A stretch of DNA of 64,000 bases from Xanthomonas citri pv. mangiferaeindicae. Its GTDB lineage: Bacteria > Pseudomonadota > Gammaproteobacteria > Xanthomonadales > Xanthomonadaceae. Location: assembly GCA_002240395.1 (NCBI GenBank), contig CP016836.1, forward strand, positions 1,240,001-1,304,000, given 5' to 3'. Below are positions 1 through 8,918 of the stretch, piece after piece (within the stretch, counting starts at the first letter, position 1; every line of letters begins with the position of its first letter). The translations under genes were made by a program, and so were the position numbers. The notes below the pieces were generated by a model that was given only the letters and a program-made list of their open reading frames with translations, was not told the DNA's origin and searched no databases.

Positions 1-1
1 G

Positions 2-825
2 CTGACCTGGGCGCAGGTCGGTGGGATGGCGCCCGCAGCGCTGCCGCTGTTCGATGCCGCGCTGCTGGTCGCGCGCGACGAGTACCCCGATCTCGACGTG
101 CGCGCGTTCGCCGCACGGATGCAGGCGCACGCGGCGCATCTGCGCATCGAGGTCGATGCGATCGATGCCGGCCCGTTGAAGATGCAGGCGATCAACCGGC
201 ACCTGTTCGAAGAAGCCGGCTACACCGGCGACCAGGCGAACTACTACGATCCGCGCAACAGTTATCTGAGCGACGTGATCGAGCGCCGGCTCGGCAATCC
301 GATCTCGCTGGCGATCGTGCAGTGCGAGGTCGCGCGCCGGCTCGGCGTTCCCCTGGCAGGCATCTCGTTTCCCGGCCACTTCCTGGTCCGGCTGCCGGTC
401 GGCGACGGCATGCTGGTCATGGACCCGTTCAACGGTGGGCGCCCGCTCGATATCGACGAATTGCGCATGCGGGCCGCGGCGCACCTGGGCGGAACGCCAC
501 CCGACGACGATGCACTGGCCGCGCTGCTGCGCCCTGCCACGGCGCGCGCGACCGTGATGCGGATCCTGCGCAATCTGCATGCGGGCTATCGCGAGACGGG
601 CGACTGGGCACGCGCGGCGCGTTGCGCTGACCGGCTACTGACCCTGCATCCGGGCGCATGCGATGCGCTGCGCGATCGCGGGCTCGCCTATCTGGCACTG
701 GGATATGTGACGGGCGCGCGCAACGACCTGGTGCGCTACCTGCAGGCGGCCCCGAGGCCGAAGACGCCGATGCGATCCGCGAGCGGCTGGTCGAGGCCGG
801 CCTGCATCGCCATCGCGCGCACTGA
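2..825 (+). pseudogene. SirB1-family transglutaminase-like/TPR protein, frameshifted, 5' end at window edge
   Basis: The frame is open from the first bases, with ATG at 26 as the first internal start; the true start is probably just upstream of the window. The protein begins ALPLFDAALLVARDEYP, followed by a transglutaminase-like core with a Cys in CEVARRLGVPLAGISFPGHF and then TPR-like helices, as in SirB1/YchA proteins. After YLQAAP (about 753) the frame is lost. The neighbouring frame continues EAEDADAIRERLVEAG and stops at 823-825, which is the expected family ending. Restoring one C in the CCCC run at 750-753 would rejoin the halves. This is either a real -1 mutation or a sequencing indel. 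The function of the family is poorly known. Confidence 0.8.
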
Positions 826-865
826 GCGGCCGCACCCACGCACAGCCGGCTGGGCGTGGTGCGGC

Positions 866-1057
866 TTAAAGCACCATCATCTCGAAGTCGTCCTTGGTGA
901 CGCCGCAGTCGGGACAGGTCCAGGTCTCGGGCACATCCTCCCAGCGCGTCCCCGGCGCGATGCCTTCGTCGGGCAGGCCTGCTGCCTCGTCATAGAGAAA
1001 GCCGCAGACCACACACATCCACGTGCGGTAGGCGGTCTGCGTCGGAGTGTCGTTCAT
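866..1057 (-). CDS. rubA: Rubredoxin
   Basis: This 63-residue protein has the two rubredoxin knuckles, CVVCG (Cys15, Cys18) and CPDCG (Cys48, Cys51), which bind one iron. The intervening GLPDEGIAPGTRWEDVPE segment is typical of the fold. It is a small cytoplasmic one-electron carrier, and its partner reductase is not in the window. It is transcribed divergently from thiE with about 70 bases between the starts, the usual Xanthomonadaceae arrangement. The length is normal for the family. Confidence 0.95.
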   Translation of the reverse strand: MNDTPTQTAYRTWMCVVCGFLYDEAAGLPDEGIAPGTRWEDVPETWTCPDCGVTKDDFEMMVL

Positions 1058-1128
1058 CGGATAATGGCGGCTGCAGCGGTGTCGGTCCGGAGCCGCATTG
1101 TCCCATCGCGTCCCGTGGACCGGAACCC

Positions 1129-1764
1129 ATGCCGATGAACGCTTCCCCGATCGAGCCGCCGCGCGGGCTGTACCTGCTCACACCCGACGAGATCGACACC
1201 GCGCGGCTGCTGGCGCGGGTGGCCAGCGTGCTGCCGCATGCGACCTGGCTGCAGTACCGCAACAAACGCGCCGACGCGGCGCTGCGCCGGGAACAGGCCA
1301 GCGCATTGCTGGCGCTGTGCCGGGCCACCGGCGTGCCGTTGCTGGTGAACGACGACTGGCGGCTGGCGGCCGAACTCGGCGCCGACGGCGCACATCTGGG
1401 CGAGGACGATGGCGCGCTGGTCGAGGCGCGCGCGGCGCTGGGGGCACAGGCGATCCTGGGTGCGTCCTGTTACGACGACGGCGCACTGGCGGTGCGCGCG
1501 GTCGAGGCCGGCGCCAGCTACGTCGCCTTCGGCAGCTTCTACCCCTCGCCCACCAAGCCGGCGGCGCGCCGCGCACGTCCAGCGCTGCTGCGCGAGGCCG
1601 CCACGCTGGGCGTGCCACGGGTGGCGATCGGCGGCATCACCCCGGACAATGCACGCACGCTCGTCGCGGCCGGCGCGGATCTGGTCGCCGTCGTCAGCGG
1701 CGTGTTCGATGCGCCGCACCCCGCCGGCGCCGCGCGCGCCTACCGCGCCTGCTTCGGGCTCTGA
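1129..1764 (+). CDS. thiE: Thiamine-phosphate synthase
   Basis: A 211-residue TIM-barrel enzyme that joins HMP-pyrophosphate with thiazole phosphate to make thiamine monophosphate. Family signatures are visible in order: LQYRNK (diphosphate binding), LLVNDD, GADGAHLGEDD, GSFYPSPTK and the C-terminal phosphate loop IGGI. Length is normal. hemL follows 26 bases downstream with its own ribosome binding site, so the two may be cotranscribed. A second ATG two codons in is an alternative start. Confidence 0.95.
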   Translation: MPMNASPIEPPRGLYLLTPDEIDTARLLARVASVLPHATWLQYRNKRADAALRREQASALLALCRATGVPLLVNDDWRLAAELGADGAHLGEDDGALVEARAALGAQAILGASCYDDGALAVRAVEAGASYVAFGSFYPSPTKPAARRARPALLREAATLGVPRVAIGGITPDNARTLVAAGADLVAVVSGVFDAPHPAGAARAYRACFGL

Positions 1765-1790
1765 GCCCGCCCCTCTTTTCTGGAGTCGTC

Positions 1791-3086
1791 ATGGATACCG
1801 CCCGTTCGCAAGCTCTGTTCGCCCGCGCCCGCACGCTGTTGCCCGGCGGCGTCAATTCGCCGGTGCGCGCGTTCAAGTCGGTCGGCGGCGAGCCGTTCTT
1901 CGTGCAGCGCGCCGACGGCCCGTACCTGTTCGACGTCGACGACAATCGCTACATCGACTACGTCGGCTCCTGGGGCCCGATGATCGTCGGCCACAACCAT
2001 CCCGAGGTGCGGCAGGCGGTCAAGCGCGCGATCGGCGATGGACTGTCGTTCGGCGCGCCGTGCCCCGCCGAGGTGACGATGGCCGAGCGCATCACCGCGC
2101 TGGTGCCCTCGTGCGAGATGGTGCGCATGGTCAATTCGGGCACCGAGGCCACGCTGTCGGCGATCCGCCTGGCGCGCGGCGCGACCGGTCGCAGCTGCAT
2201 CGTGAAGTTCGAAGGCTGCTACCACGGCCACGGCGATTCGTTCCTGGTCAAGGCCGGCAGTGGCGCGCTGACCTTCGGCGTGCCGACCTCGCCAGGCGTG
2301 CCCAAGGCGCTGGCCGATCTCACGCTGACCCTGCCCTACAACGACTTCGAGGCCGCCACCGAACTGTTCGCACGCGCCGGCGACCAGATCGCCGGGCTGA
2401 TCATCGAACCGGTGGTCGGCAACGCCAACTGCCTGCCGCCGCGCGAGGGCTACCTGCAGCATCTGCGCGCGTTGTGCACGCAGCACGGTGCGCTGCTGAT
2501 CTTCGACGAGGTAATGACCGGCTTCCGCGTCGCGCTCGGCGGCGCGCAAGCGCGCTACGGGGTGACGCCGGACCTGAGCACGTTCGGCAAGATCATCGGC
2601 GGCGGCATGCCGGTGGGCGCCTATGGCGGCCGGCGCGCATTGATGGAACAAATCGCGCCGGCCGGCCCGATCTATCAGGCCGGCACGCTGAGCGGCAATC
2701 CAGTGGCGATGGCGGCCGGGCTGGCCATGCTCGACCTGATCTCCGAGCCGGGCTTCCACGATAAGCTCGAGGCCGCGACGCACACCCTGTGCGACGGCCT
2801 GGAGGCGGCTGCGCGCGAGGCCGGCGTGCCGTTCACGACCACCCGCGTCGGTGCGATGTTCGGCCTGTTCTTCACCGACCAGCCCGGTGTCGATACGTAT
2901 GCGCAGGCCGTCGCCTGCGACCCCGCGGCCTTCAACCGGTTCTTCCACGGCATGCTCGAACGCGGCGTATTCCTCGCGCCTTCGGCGTTCGAGGCGGGGT
3001 TCTTGTCGTCGGCGCACGATGCCGAGGTGATCGAAGCGACCCTCGAGGCCGCACGCAGCGCATTCGCGATCGTTCGGGCGTCATGA
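1791..3086 (+). CDS. hemL: Glutamate-1-semialdehyde 2,1-aminomutase
   Basis: A 431-residue fold-type I PLP enzyme of the C5 haem route, converting glutamate-1-semialdehyde to 5-aminolevulinate. The N-terminal PGGVNSPVRAFKSVGGEP is diagnostic of HemL. LIFDEVMTGFR carries the PLP-binding Asp, and TFGKIIGGGMPVGA holds the Schiff-base Lys. The ATG at 1791 is chosen because it follows a TGGAG ribosome binding site and begins the conserved N terminus; the open frame extends further upstream as an overlap with thiE. Its stop overlaps the start of the ion-channel gene (ATGA). Confidence 0.96.
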   Translation: MDTARSQALFARARTLLPGGVNSPVRAFKSVGGEPFFVQRADGPYLFDVDDNRYIDYVGSWGPMIVGHNHPEVRQAVKRAIGDGLSFGAPCPAEVTMAERITALVPSCEMVRMVNSGTEATLSAIRLARGATGRSCIVKFEGCYHGHGDSFLVKAGSGALTFGVPTSPGVPKALADLTLTLPYNDFEAATELFARAGDQIAGLIIEPVVGNANCLPPREGYLQHLRALCTQHGALLIFDEVMTGFRVALGGAQARYGVTPDLSTFGKIIGGGMPVGAYGGRRALMEQIAPAGPIYQAGTLSGNPVAMAAGLAMLDLISEPGFHDKLEAATHTLCDGLEAAAREAGVPFTTTRVGAMFGLFFTDQPGVDTYAQAVACDPAAFNRFFHGMLERGVFLAPSAFEAGFLSSAHDAEVIEATLEAARSAFAIVRAS

Positions 3087-3982
3087 GGCCGGCGGACGGC
3101 TCGGCGCAGGAGTCCGATCCGCAGGCCAGCATGTTCGAGCGCGACTTTCTGCCCGGCAGTCCGACGGGGGCCCGCAACCTCTGGTACCGGTTGCTGTTCC
3201 ACCACGACACGCCCGCCGAACGCAATTTCGATCTCGCCCTGATCGCGACGATCGTAACCAGCGTCATCGTGGTCCTGCTCGACAGCGAACCATCGGTCAA
3301 GGCGCGTTGGCATCACGCGCTGCTCGTCGCCGAATGGGTGTTCACGATCCTGTTCACGATCGAATACGGCCTTCGCCTTTGGGCCGTCCGGCATCCATTG
3401 CGCTACGCCACGAGCTTTTTCGGCGTCATCGACCTGCTGGCGATCCTGCCCAGCTATCTATCGCTGCTGGTCGCCGGCAGCCAGTACCTGCTGGTGATCC
3501 GGGTCCTGCGGTTGTTGCGCATCTTCCGCGTGCTCAAGCTGGTGCAGTACTCATCCGAGGCCGGGGTGCTGATCGGCGCCCTGGTGCGCAGCCGGCGCAA
3601 GATCGCGGTCTTCGTGTGTGCCGTGGTGACGATCGTGGTCATCTTCGGCGCGCTGATGTACGTCATCGAAGGGCCCGAGCACGGCTTCACCTCGATCCCG
3701 ACCGGCATGTATTGGGCGGTGGTGACGATGGGCACGGTCGGCTTCGGAGACATCTCGCCGGGCACGCCGCTCGGCCGCTTCATCACCTCGATCCTGATCC
3801 TGATCGGCTACAGCATCATCGCCGTGCCGACCGGCATCTATACCGCCGAACTGGCCAGCACCCTGCGGCCGAAGCGGCGCCACGTCCGCTGCGCCGGATG
3901 TGCGTTGACCGACCACGAGCAGGGCGCGCTGCACTGCCGGCATTGCGGCCACAGCCTGCCAGCCGACGACGCGCAGCATTGA
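3083..3982 (+). CDS. Voltage-gated potassium channel with C-terminal zinc ribbon
   Basis: A 299-residue six-TM channel. The S4 voltage sensor is visible at 140-152 (RVLRLLRIFRVLK, regularly spaced Arg/Lys). The pore helix and filter are TMGTVGFGD at 215-223, a GFG variant of the common GYG. S6 follows at about 233-255. The soluble tail (266-290) has CAGC and CRHC pairs, Cys270/273/285/288, forming a probable zinc ribbon in place of an RCK domain. It overlaps hemL by four bases, and the next gene overlaps it by four, so the three look translationally coupled. Confidence 0.9.
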   Translation: MRPADGSAQESDPQASMFERDFLPGSPTGARNLWYRLLFHHDTPAERNFDLALIATIVTSVIVVLLDSEPSVKARWHHALLVAEWVFTILFTIEYGLRLWAVRHPLRYATSFFGVIDLLAILPSYLSLLVAGSQYLLVIRVLRLLRIFRVLKLVQYSSEAGVLIGALVRSRRKIAVFVCAVVTIVVIFGALMYVIEGPEHGFTSIPTGMYWAVVTMGTVGFGDISPGTPLGRFITSILILIGYSIIAVPTGIYTAELASTLRPKRRHVRCAGCALTDHEQGALHCRHCGHSLPADDAQH

Positions 3983-4599
3983 GCGCACGGCCCCAACCGT
4001 CGCTGGTGCTGTTCGACTTCGACGGCGTGCTCGCGCATTACGCGCACGATGCGCGCCTGCGCGACTTGGCGCGCGTTGCGGGGTGCGCGCCGGCCCGGGT
4101 CGCCACCGCGCTGTTCGCGTCGGGCCTGGAGCGCGCCTACGACAGCGGCGCGATCGACACCGCAGCCTACCTGCAGCAACTCGGCGAAGCGCTTGGCTGC
4201 ACGATCGACGAGGACGCGTGGATCGCCTCGCGCGTGACCGCCTGTCGCGTCGATCCCGCGGTGCTGGCGCTGGTGAGCTCGCTCGCGCAGCGCGTGCCGA
4301 TCGGCGTGCTCAGTAACAACGGCGCACTGATGGCCGAGGCGATGCGCCGCATCGTGACGCCGCTGTTCCCAGCGCTCGACGGACGCGTGCTGTGCAGCGG
4401 CGCGTTGCAAGCGCGCAAGCCCGAGCGCGCGATCTTCGAGCGTGCACTCGCGCACTTCGGCGTCGAGGCGCGGCACGTGCTGTTCCTCGACGATCTGTTC
4501 GTCAACGTGCGCGGCGCGCGCGCCGCCGGACTGCAGGCCGACACCGTGCACGACGCACGCTCGCTGCGGCGGGTGCTACGGCGGCACGGGCTGGGCTAA
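3979..4599 (+). CDS. HAD-family hydrolase (TTG start)
   Basis: A 206-residue HAD phosphatase of the HAD-IA type. Motif I is FDFDGVL near the N terminus, motif II the LSNN region, motif III Lys in QARKPERAIF, and motif IV FLDDLFVNVRGA. The substrate cannot be told from sequence. The start is taken as TTG at 3979, overlapping the stop of the channel gene (TTGA), because motif I lies only about 11 residues after it and upstream sequence belongs to the channel gene. The helical cap is of the small C1 type. Confidence 0.85.
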   Translation: MSARPQPSLVLFDFDGVLAHYAHDARLRDLARVAGCAPARVATALFASGLERAYDSGAIDTAAYLQQLGEALGCTIDEDAWIASRVTACRVDPAVLALVSSLAQRVPIGVLSNNGALMAEAMRRIVTPLFPALDGRVLCSGALQARKPERAIFERALAHFGVEARHVLFLDDLFVNVRGARAAGLQADTVHDARSLRRVLRRHGLG

Positions 4600-4647
4600 C
4601 CCGCCGATACGATGCGGACGGCGCAGCGTGCGCGGCCGCCCGTCATC

Positions 4648-5874
<1,227 letters not shown>

Positions 5875-5980
5875 GCCGGGGGAATCGCTCGGGGAAGTGG
5901 AATCGCGCATTCTCGCGCATTCGGGCGCCGACCGGACCGCCGATTCGCGGAATCCACGGGCCGAAGGCGCGTGGACGCGC

Positions 5981-6796
5981 TTACAGGAACAGGTCGGGCA
6001 GCAAGGGCTGGCTGGGATCGAGTGCGTAGTGCGAGAAATCCTCGACCCCCGCCTCGCGCAACACCTCGTCGTCGATCAGGAATTGGCCGTGGAAGCCGGC
6101 AGCACGCCGCACCAGGACCGCGTGCGCCGCGTCGCCCATGATCGCCGGGCTGCGGCCGTTGCCGCGTTCGACCCCGGGAATCATGTTCAGGGCATCGGTG
6201 CCGATCAGCGTCCGCGGCCACAGCGCATTGACCGCGACCCCCTGCGGGCCGAACTCGGCCGCAAGGCCCAGCGTGACAAAGCTCATGCCCATCTTGGCCA
6301 GCGTGTAGCCGGTGTGCGGCGCCCACCACTTGGGATCGAGCGACGGCGGCGGGCACAGGGTCAGGATGTGCGGATTGGGGGCTGTGAGCAGATGCGGCAG
6401 GCAGGCCTGCGCGCACAGGAAGCTGCCGCGGGCGTTGACCTGCTGCATCAGGTCGAAGCGCTTCATCGGCGTGTCGAGAGTGCCGCGCAGCCAGATCGCG
6501 CTGGCGTTGTTGACCAGGATGTCGATGCCGCCGAAGGCGTCGACAGTGGCGGCAACGGCGGCTCGCACCTGGTCCTCGTCGCGGATGTCGCACTTGAGCG
6601 CCAAGCCTTGGCCGCCTGCGGCGTTCACGGCCTCGGCCGCGCTGTGGATGGTGCCCGGCAACCTGGGGTTGGGTACCGACGACTTCGCGGCGATCGCGAC
6701 GTTGGCGCCATCGCGCGCAGCGCGCAGCGCGATCGCCAGACCGATGCCGCGCGAGGCCCCGGTAATGAAAAGTGTCTTGCCGGCCAGTGTGGACAT
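5981..6796 (-). CDS. HSDL2-like short-chain dehydrogenase/reductase
   Basis: A 271-residue Rossmann-fold SDR. Visible features: cofactor loop TGASRGIG near residue 13, NNAS, and the catalytic pair YTLAK. The long N-terminal stretch AAKSSVPNPRLPGTIHSAAE and the ending HYALDPSQPLLPDLFL match the family of human HSDL2, a peroxisomal/mitochondrial SDR of uncertain substrate. The ATG at 6796 gives the standard N terminus MSTLAGKTLFITGASRGIG; the longer open frame upstream is not homologous. It has no obvious operon partner, and argD lies downstream in the same direction after about 100 bases. Confidence 0.9.
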   Translation of the reverse strand: MSTLAGKTLFITGASRGIGLAIALRAARDGANVAIAAKSSVPNPRLPGTIHSAAEAVNAAGGQGLALKCDIRDEDQVRAAVAATVDAFGGIDILVNNASAIWLRGTLDTPMKRFDLMQQVNARGSFLCAQACLPHLLTAPNPHILTLCPPPSLDPKWWAPHTGYTLAKMGMSFVTLGLAAEFGPQGVAVNALWPRTLIGTDALNMIPGVERGNGRSPAIMGDAAHAVLVRRAAGFHGQFLIDDEVLREAGVEDFSHYALDPSQPLLPDLFL

Positions 6797-6900
6797 GCCC
6801 CGGGTTCCGTCGATGAGATCGCAGGCATTATGCGCATGGCGCTGGCCGCATTCAGGCCACGGCGCGATACTGACCGGCCCTTCCGCCACAGGTCCCGTCG

Positions 6901-7626
6901 ATGCGCCCCATCGCCCTCGCATTGCTCGCACTGTCGCTGGCCGCCTGCGGCGATGCGGCGCCCGATGCCGCCGACGGGGACGTCCCGGTCGCCCAGCCTG
7001 CTGCGCAGCCGGCGTCGAACGCCGGGGCGATGCCGGCACCGATGGCGCCCGAAGCGATCGCCGACGGCGACGACCTGGCGGTGGGCCCGGCTTCGGTCTG
7101 GCAGGGCGATCTGTCGCCCTGCCGCACCGGTGCGACGGCGGTCGACGCCTGCCTGCTGTCGACCATGCAGGCCGGTGGTGCCTCGCCCGAGGCACTGGCC
7201 GCGACCACCCGCCTGATCGCACTCGGCGACCCTGGCCATGTCAGCGGCTGGCGCTCGATCGACGGTGTGGGCCATGCGCAGATCACCTATCCCTTCCGCG
7301 CCAACACCAACGAGGGCTTGTGGCTGGTCGACGCCGACGGCCACGCGGTGGACGTGGACGAAGCCGTGCTGCCGGCAGGCGAAGGCCGAATGCGCGATGC
7401 ACTCAAGCCGTTCCTCGATGCGCACCCCGATGCAATGCCGTTCGCACCGGCGAACGCCGCAGGCAGCGAGCCCCTGGCCGACGGCGGCATCCGACTGCGG
7501 TTTCAGGTGCCGATGCGCAGCTGTCACGCCTGCGAGGATCTCGGCACGCTGGTGCTGGGCTACGACTTCGACGCCGACCGTCGATACATCGGTCGCAACG
7601 TCGTGGCGGTGCGTGCGGCCGACTGA
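6901..7626 (+). CDS. Predicted lipoprotein, unknown function
   Basis: A 241-residue protein with a short signal peptide ending in the lipobox LAAC (Cys16), so it is probably an outer- or inner-membrane lipoprotein. An Ala/Pro-rich linker (about 17-50) is followed by a globular domain with Cys pairs, including SCHACEDLG near the C terminus, which could form a disulfide or bind a metal. No family is recognised with confidence. It is divergent from the SDR gene. Confidence 0.7.
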   Translation: MRPIALALLALSLAACGDAAPDAADGDVPVAQPAAQPASNAGAMPAPMAPEAIADGDDLAVGPASVWQGDLSPCRTGATAVDACLLSTMQAGGASPEALAATTRLIALGDPGHVSGWRSIDGVGHAQITYPFRANTNEGLWLVDADGHAVDVDEAVLPAGEGRMRDALKPFLDAHPDAMPFAPANAAGSEPLADGGIRLRFQVPMRSCHACEDLGTLVLGYDFDADRRYIGRNVVAVRAAD

Positions 7627-7648
7627 CGGTGCGTCCAGCCGATGGCGC

Positions 7649-8155
7649 TCAGGTGTAGGCGCGCACCTGCCGCTGGAGCAGATGCGGCACGATCAGCCGA
7701 TGGATCGGTGCGACGGGCTGCATGTACAGATGCCCGAACGCGTTGTGGACGTGCACGACCGTGGCCACTTCGAGCACGCTGTCGCCATGCCATTGCACCG
7801 CCAGTTGCACCCGCAGGTGGCGGTCGTCGTCTTCGAGCACGATCGCCGCGTCGCCCAGCGCCTGGAGCGTGAAGATGCCGAGGCGCTCGCCCGGCCGCGG
7901 CGTGCCGGTCGTCTGCACCGCACGCAGTGCACCCAGATCCTTCATGCCCAGCAGCCGCAGGCTGCGATTGCGCAGCGTCATCAGGCCATCGAACCAGCCA
8001 GGCACGGCGGCGGCGAGGTCGCGATAGGCCTGCAAGGCCGTACGGCCGCCACGCATGGTCTGGACGCGACTGGCATGGCGGAAATCGGCGCCGGGCAGCT
8101 GCGCGTACAGCGCACTGCGCGCATCGGGCACGCCGGACACCACGCGCGGCGTCAA
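7649..8155 (-). CDS. DUF2867 family protein (TTG start)
   Basis: A 168-residue protein resembling DUF2867, with an N-terminal ADFRHASRVQT region, a central FDGLMTLRNRSLRLLGMKD segment, and a C-terminal hydrophobic HNAFGHLYMQPVAPIHRLIVP. These proteins are often found next to other small uncharacterised genes; their function is unknown. Its start (TTG at 8155) overlaps the stop of the upstream kinase-like gene in a TTGA, so the two are probably translated together. GTG codons a few residues inside are alternative starts. Confidence 0.72.
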   Translation of the reverse strand: MTPRVVSGVPDARSALYAQLPGADFRHASRVQTMRGGRTALQAYRDLAAAVPGWFDGLMTLRNRSLRLLGMKDLGALRAVQTTGTPRPGERLGIFTLQALGDAAIVLEDDDRHLRVQLAVQWHGDSVLEVATVVHVHNAFGHLYMQPVAPIHRLIVPHLLQRQVRAYT

Positions 8156-8823
8156 GGCTTGGGCCCCTGGCCCTCGTTATCTTCCCACTTCAGCAATTTG
8201 CGGGTGACCACGCGATAGACCGGCTTGCCGGTGCGGAACCACAGATCGCGCACCCAGGAGCGCCGCCGCAGCAGGCGCTGCTCGACCGGCGTGAGCGCGG
8301 CGCGGCAATAGGTGCGCTTGTGCTTGAGCAGGTGACGCAGGTCCTCGCGCGCGAGCAGCCGCATCCAGCGCGAACGCGGATCGCCGACGACGGCGAGCTG
8401 GAAGTCGATGATCGCCGGCCGGCCATCGTCGAGCACCAGCCAGTTCGCCTCCTTGGCCAGGTCGTTGTGCGCCAGGCCGCGCCGGTGCAGCGCCTGGAGT
8501 TGCCGCCGCGCGTGACGGAAGTAGGCCAGATCGCCGTGCGGCGGGCGCTGGTACATCGCAGCGCCCGCCATGTAGCTGCGGTCGAGCCGCCGGCCATCCC
8601 AGCGCAGCAATTGCGGCACATCGGCCATGCCGCGCACGCAGGCCAGCCCGCGCGCTTCGCGGCGCGCCAGCCACCAGGCCGGTAGCCGCAGCCACAGCGG
8701 CACGTGGCGCAGATCCCGGCGCACGAACAGGCCGCCGTCGGCACCGCGCATCAGCGCGATGCGGCCGAAGCTGTCGGACTTGAGTGCACGCAGCTCGGTG
8801 GCGGTGTCGGCGGGCGATGACAT
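8152..8823 (-). CDS. Lipopolysaccharide-kinase/RIO-like small kinase
   Basis: A 223-residue protein of the KdkA/InaA/RIO-like protein-kinase superfamily. The catalytic loop HNDLAKEANWLV and the metal-binding IIDFQLAVVG are clear. The N lobe is minimal, with no standard glycine-rich loop. Such proteins phosphorylate lipid A core sugars or unknown targets in Xanthomonads. The ATG at 8823 is preferred; the longer frame from 8892 starts in non-conserved sequence. It is coupled to the DUF2867 gene downstream. Substrate assignment is open. Confidence 0.78.
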   Translation of the reverse strand: MSSPADTATELRALKSDSFGRIALMRGADGGLFVRRDLRHVPLWLRLPAWWLARREARGLACVRGMADVPQLLRWDGRRLDRSYMAGAAMYQRPPHGDLAYFRHARRQLQALHRRGLAHNDLAKEANWLVLDDGRPAIIDFQLAVVGDPRSRWMRLLAREDLRHLLKHKRTYCRAALTPVEQRLLRRRSWVRDLWFRTGKPVYRVVTRKLLKWEDNEGQGPKP

Positions 8824-8918
8824 GGCCGCATTGTACGGATCGGGCCGGGGGTTAACGTCGGCCGACGCGGGGGTGGGCACAAGGCGGGCCAAACGCGATG
8901 CCCTGCCATAATGGCGCG

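Noticed and set aside
1740..3017. A 425-codon open frame antisense to hemL
   Set aside because: A mirror of hemL codon bias; HemL is complete on the other strand.
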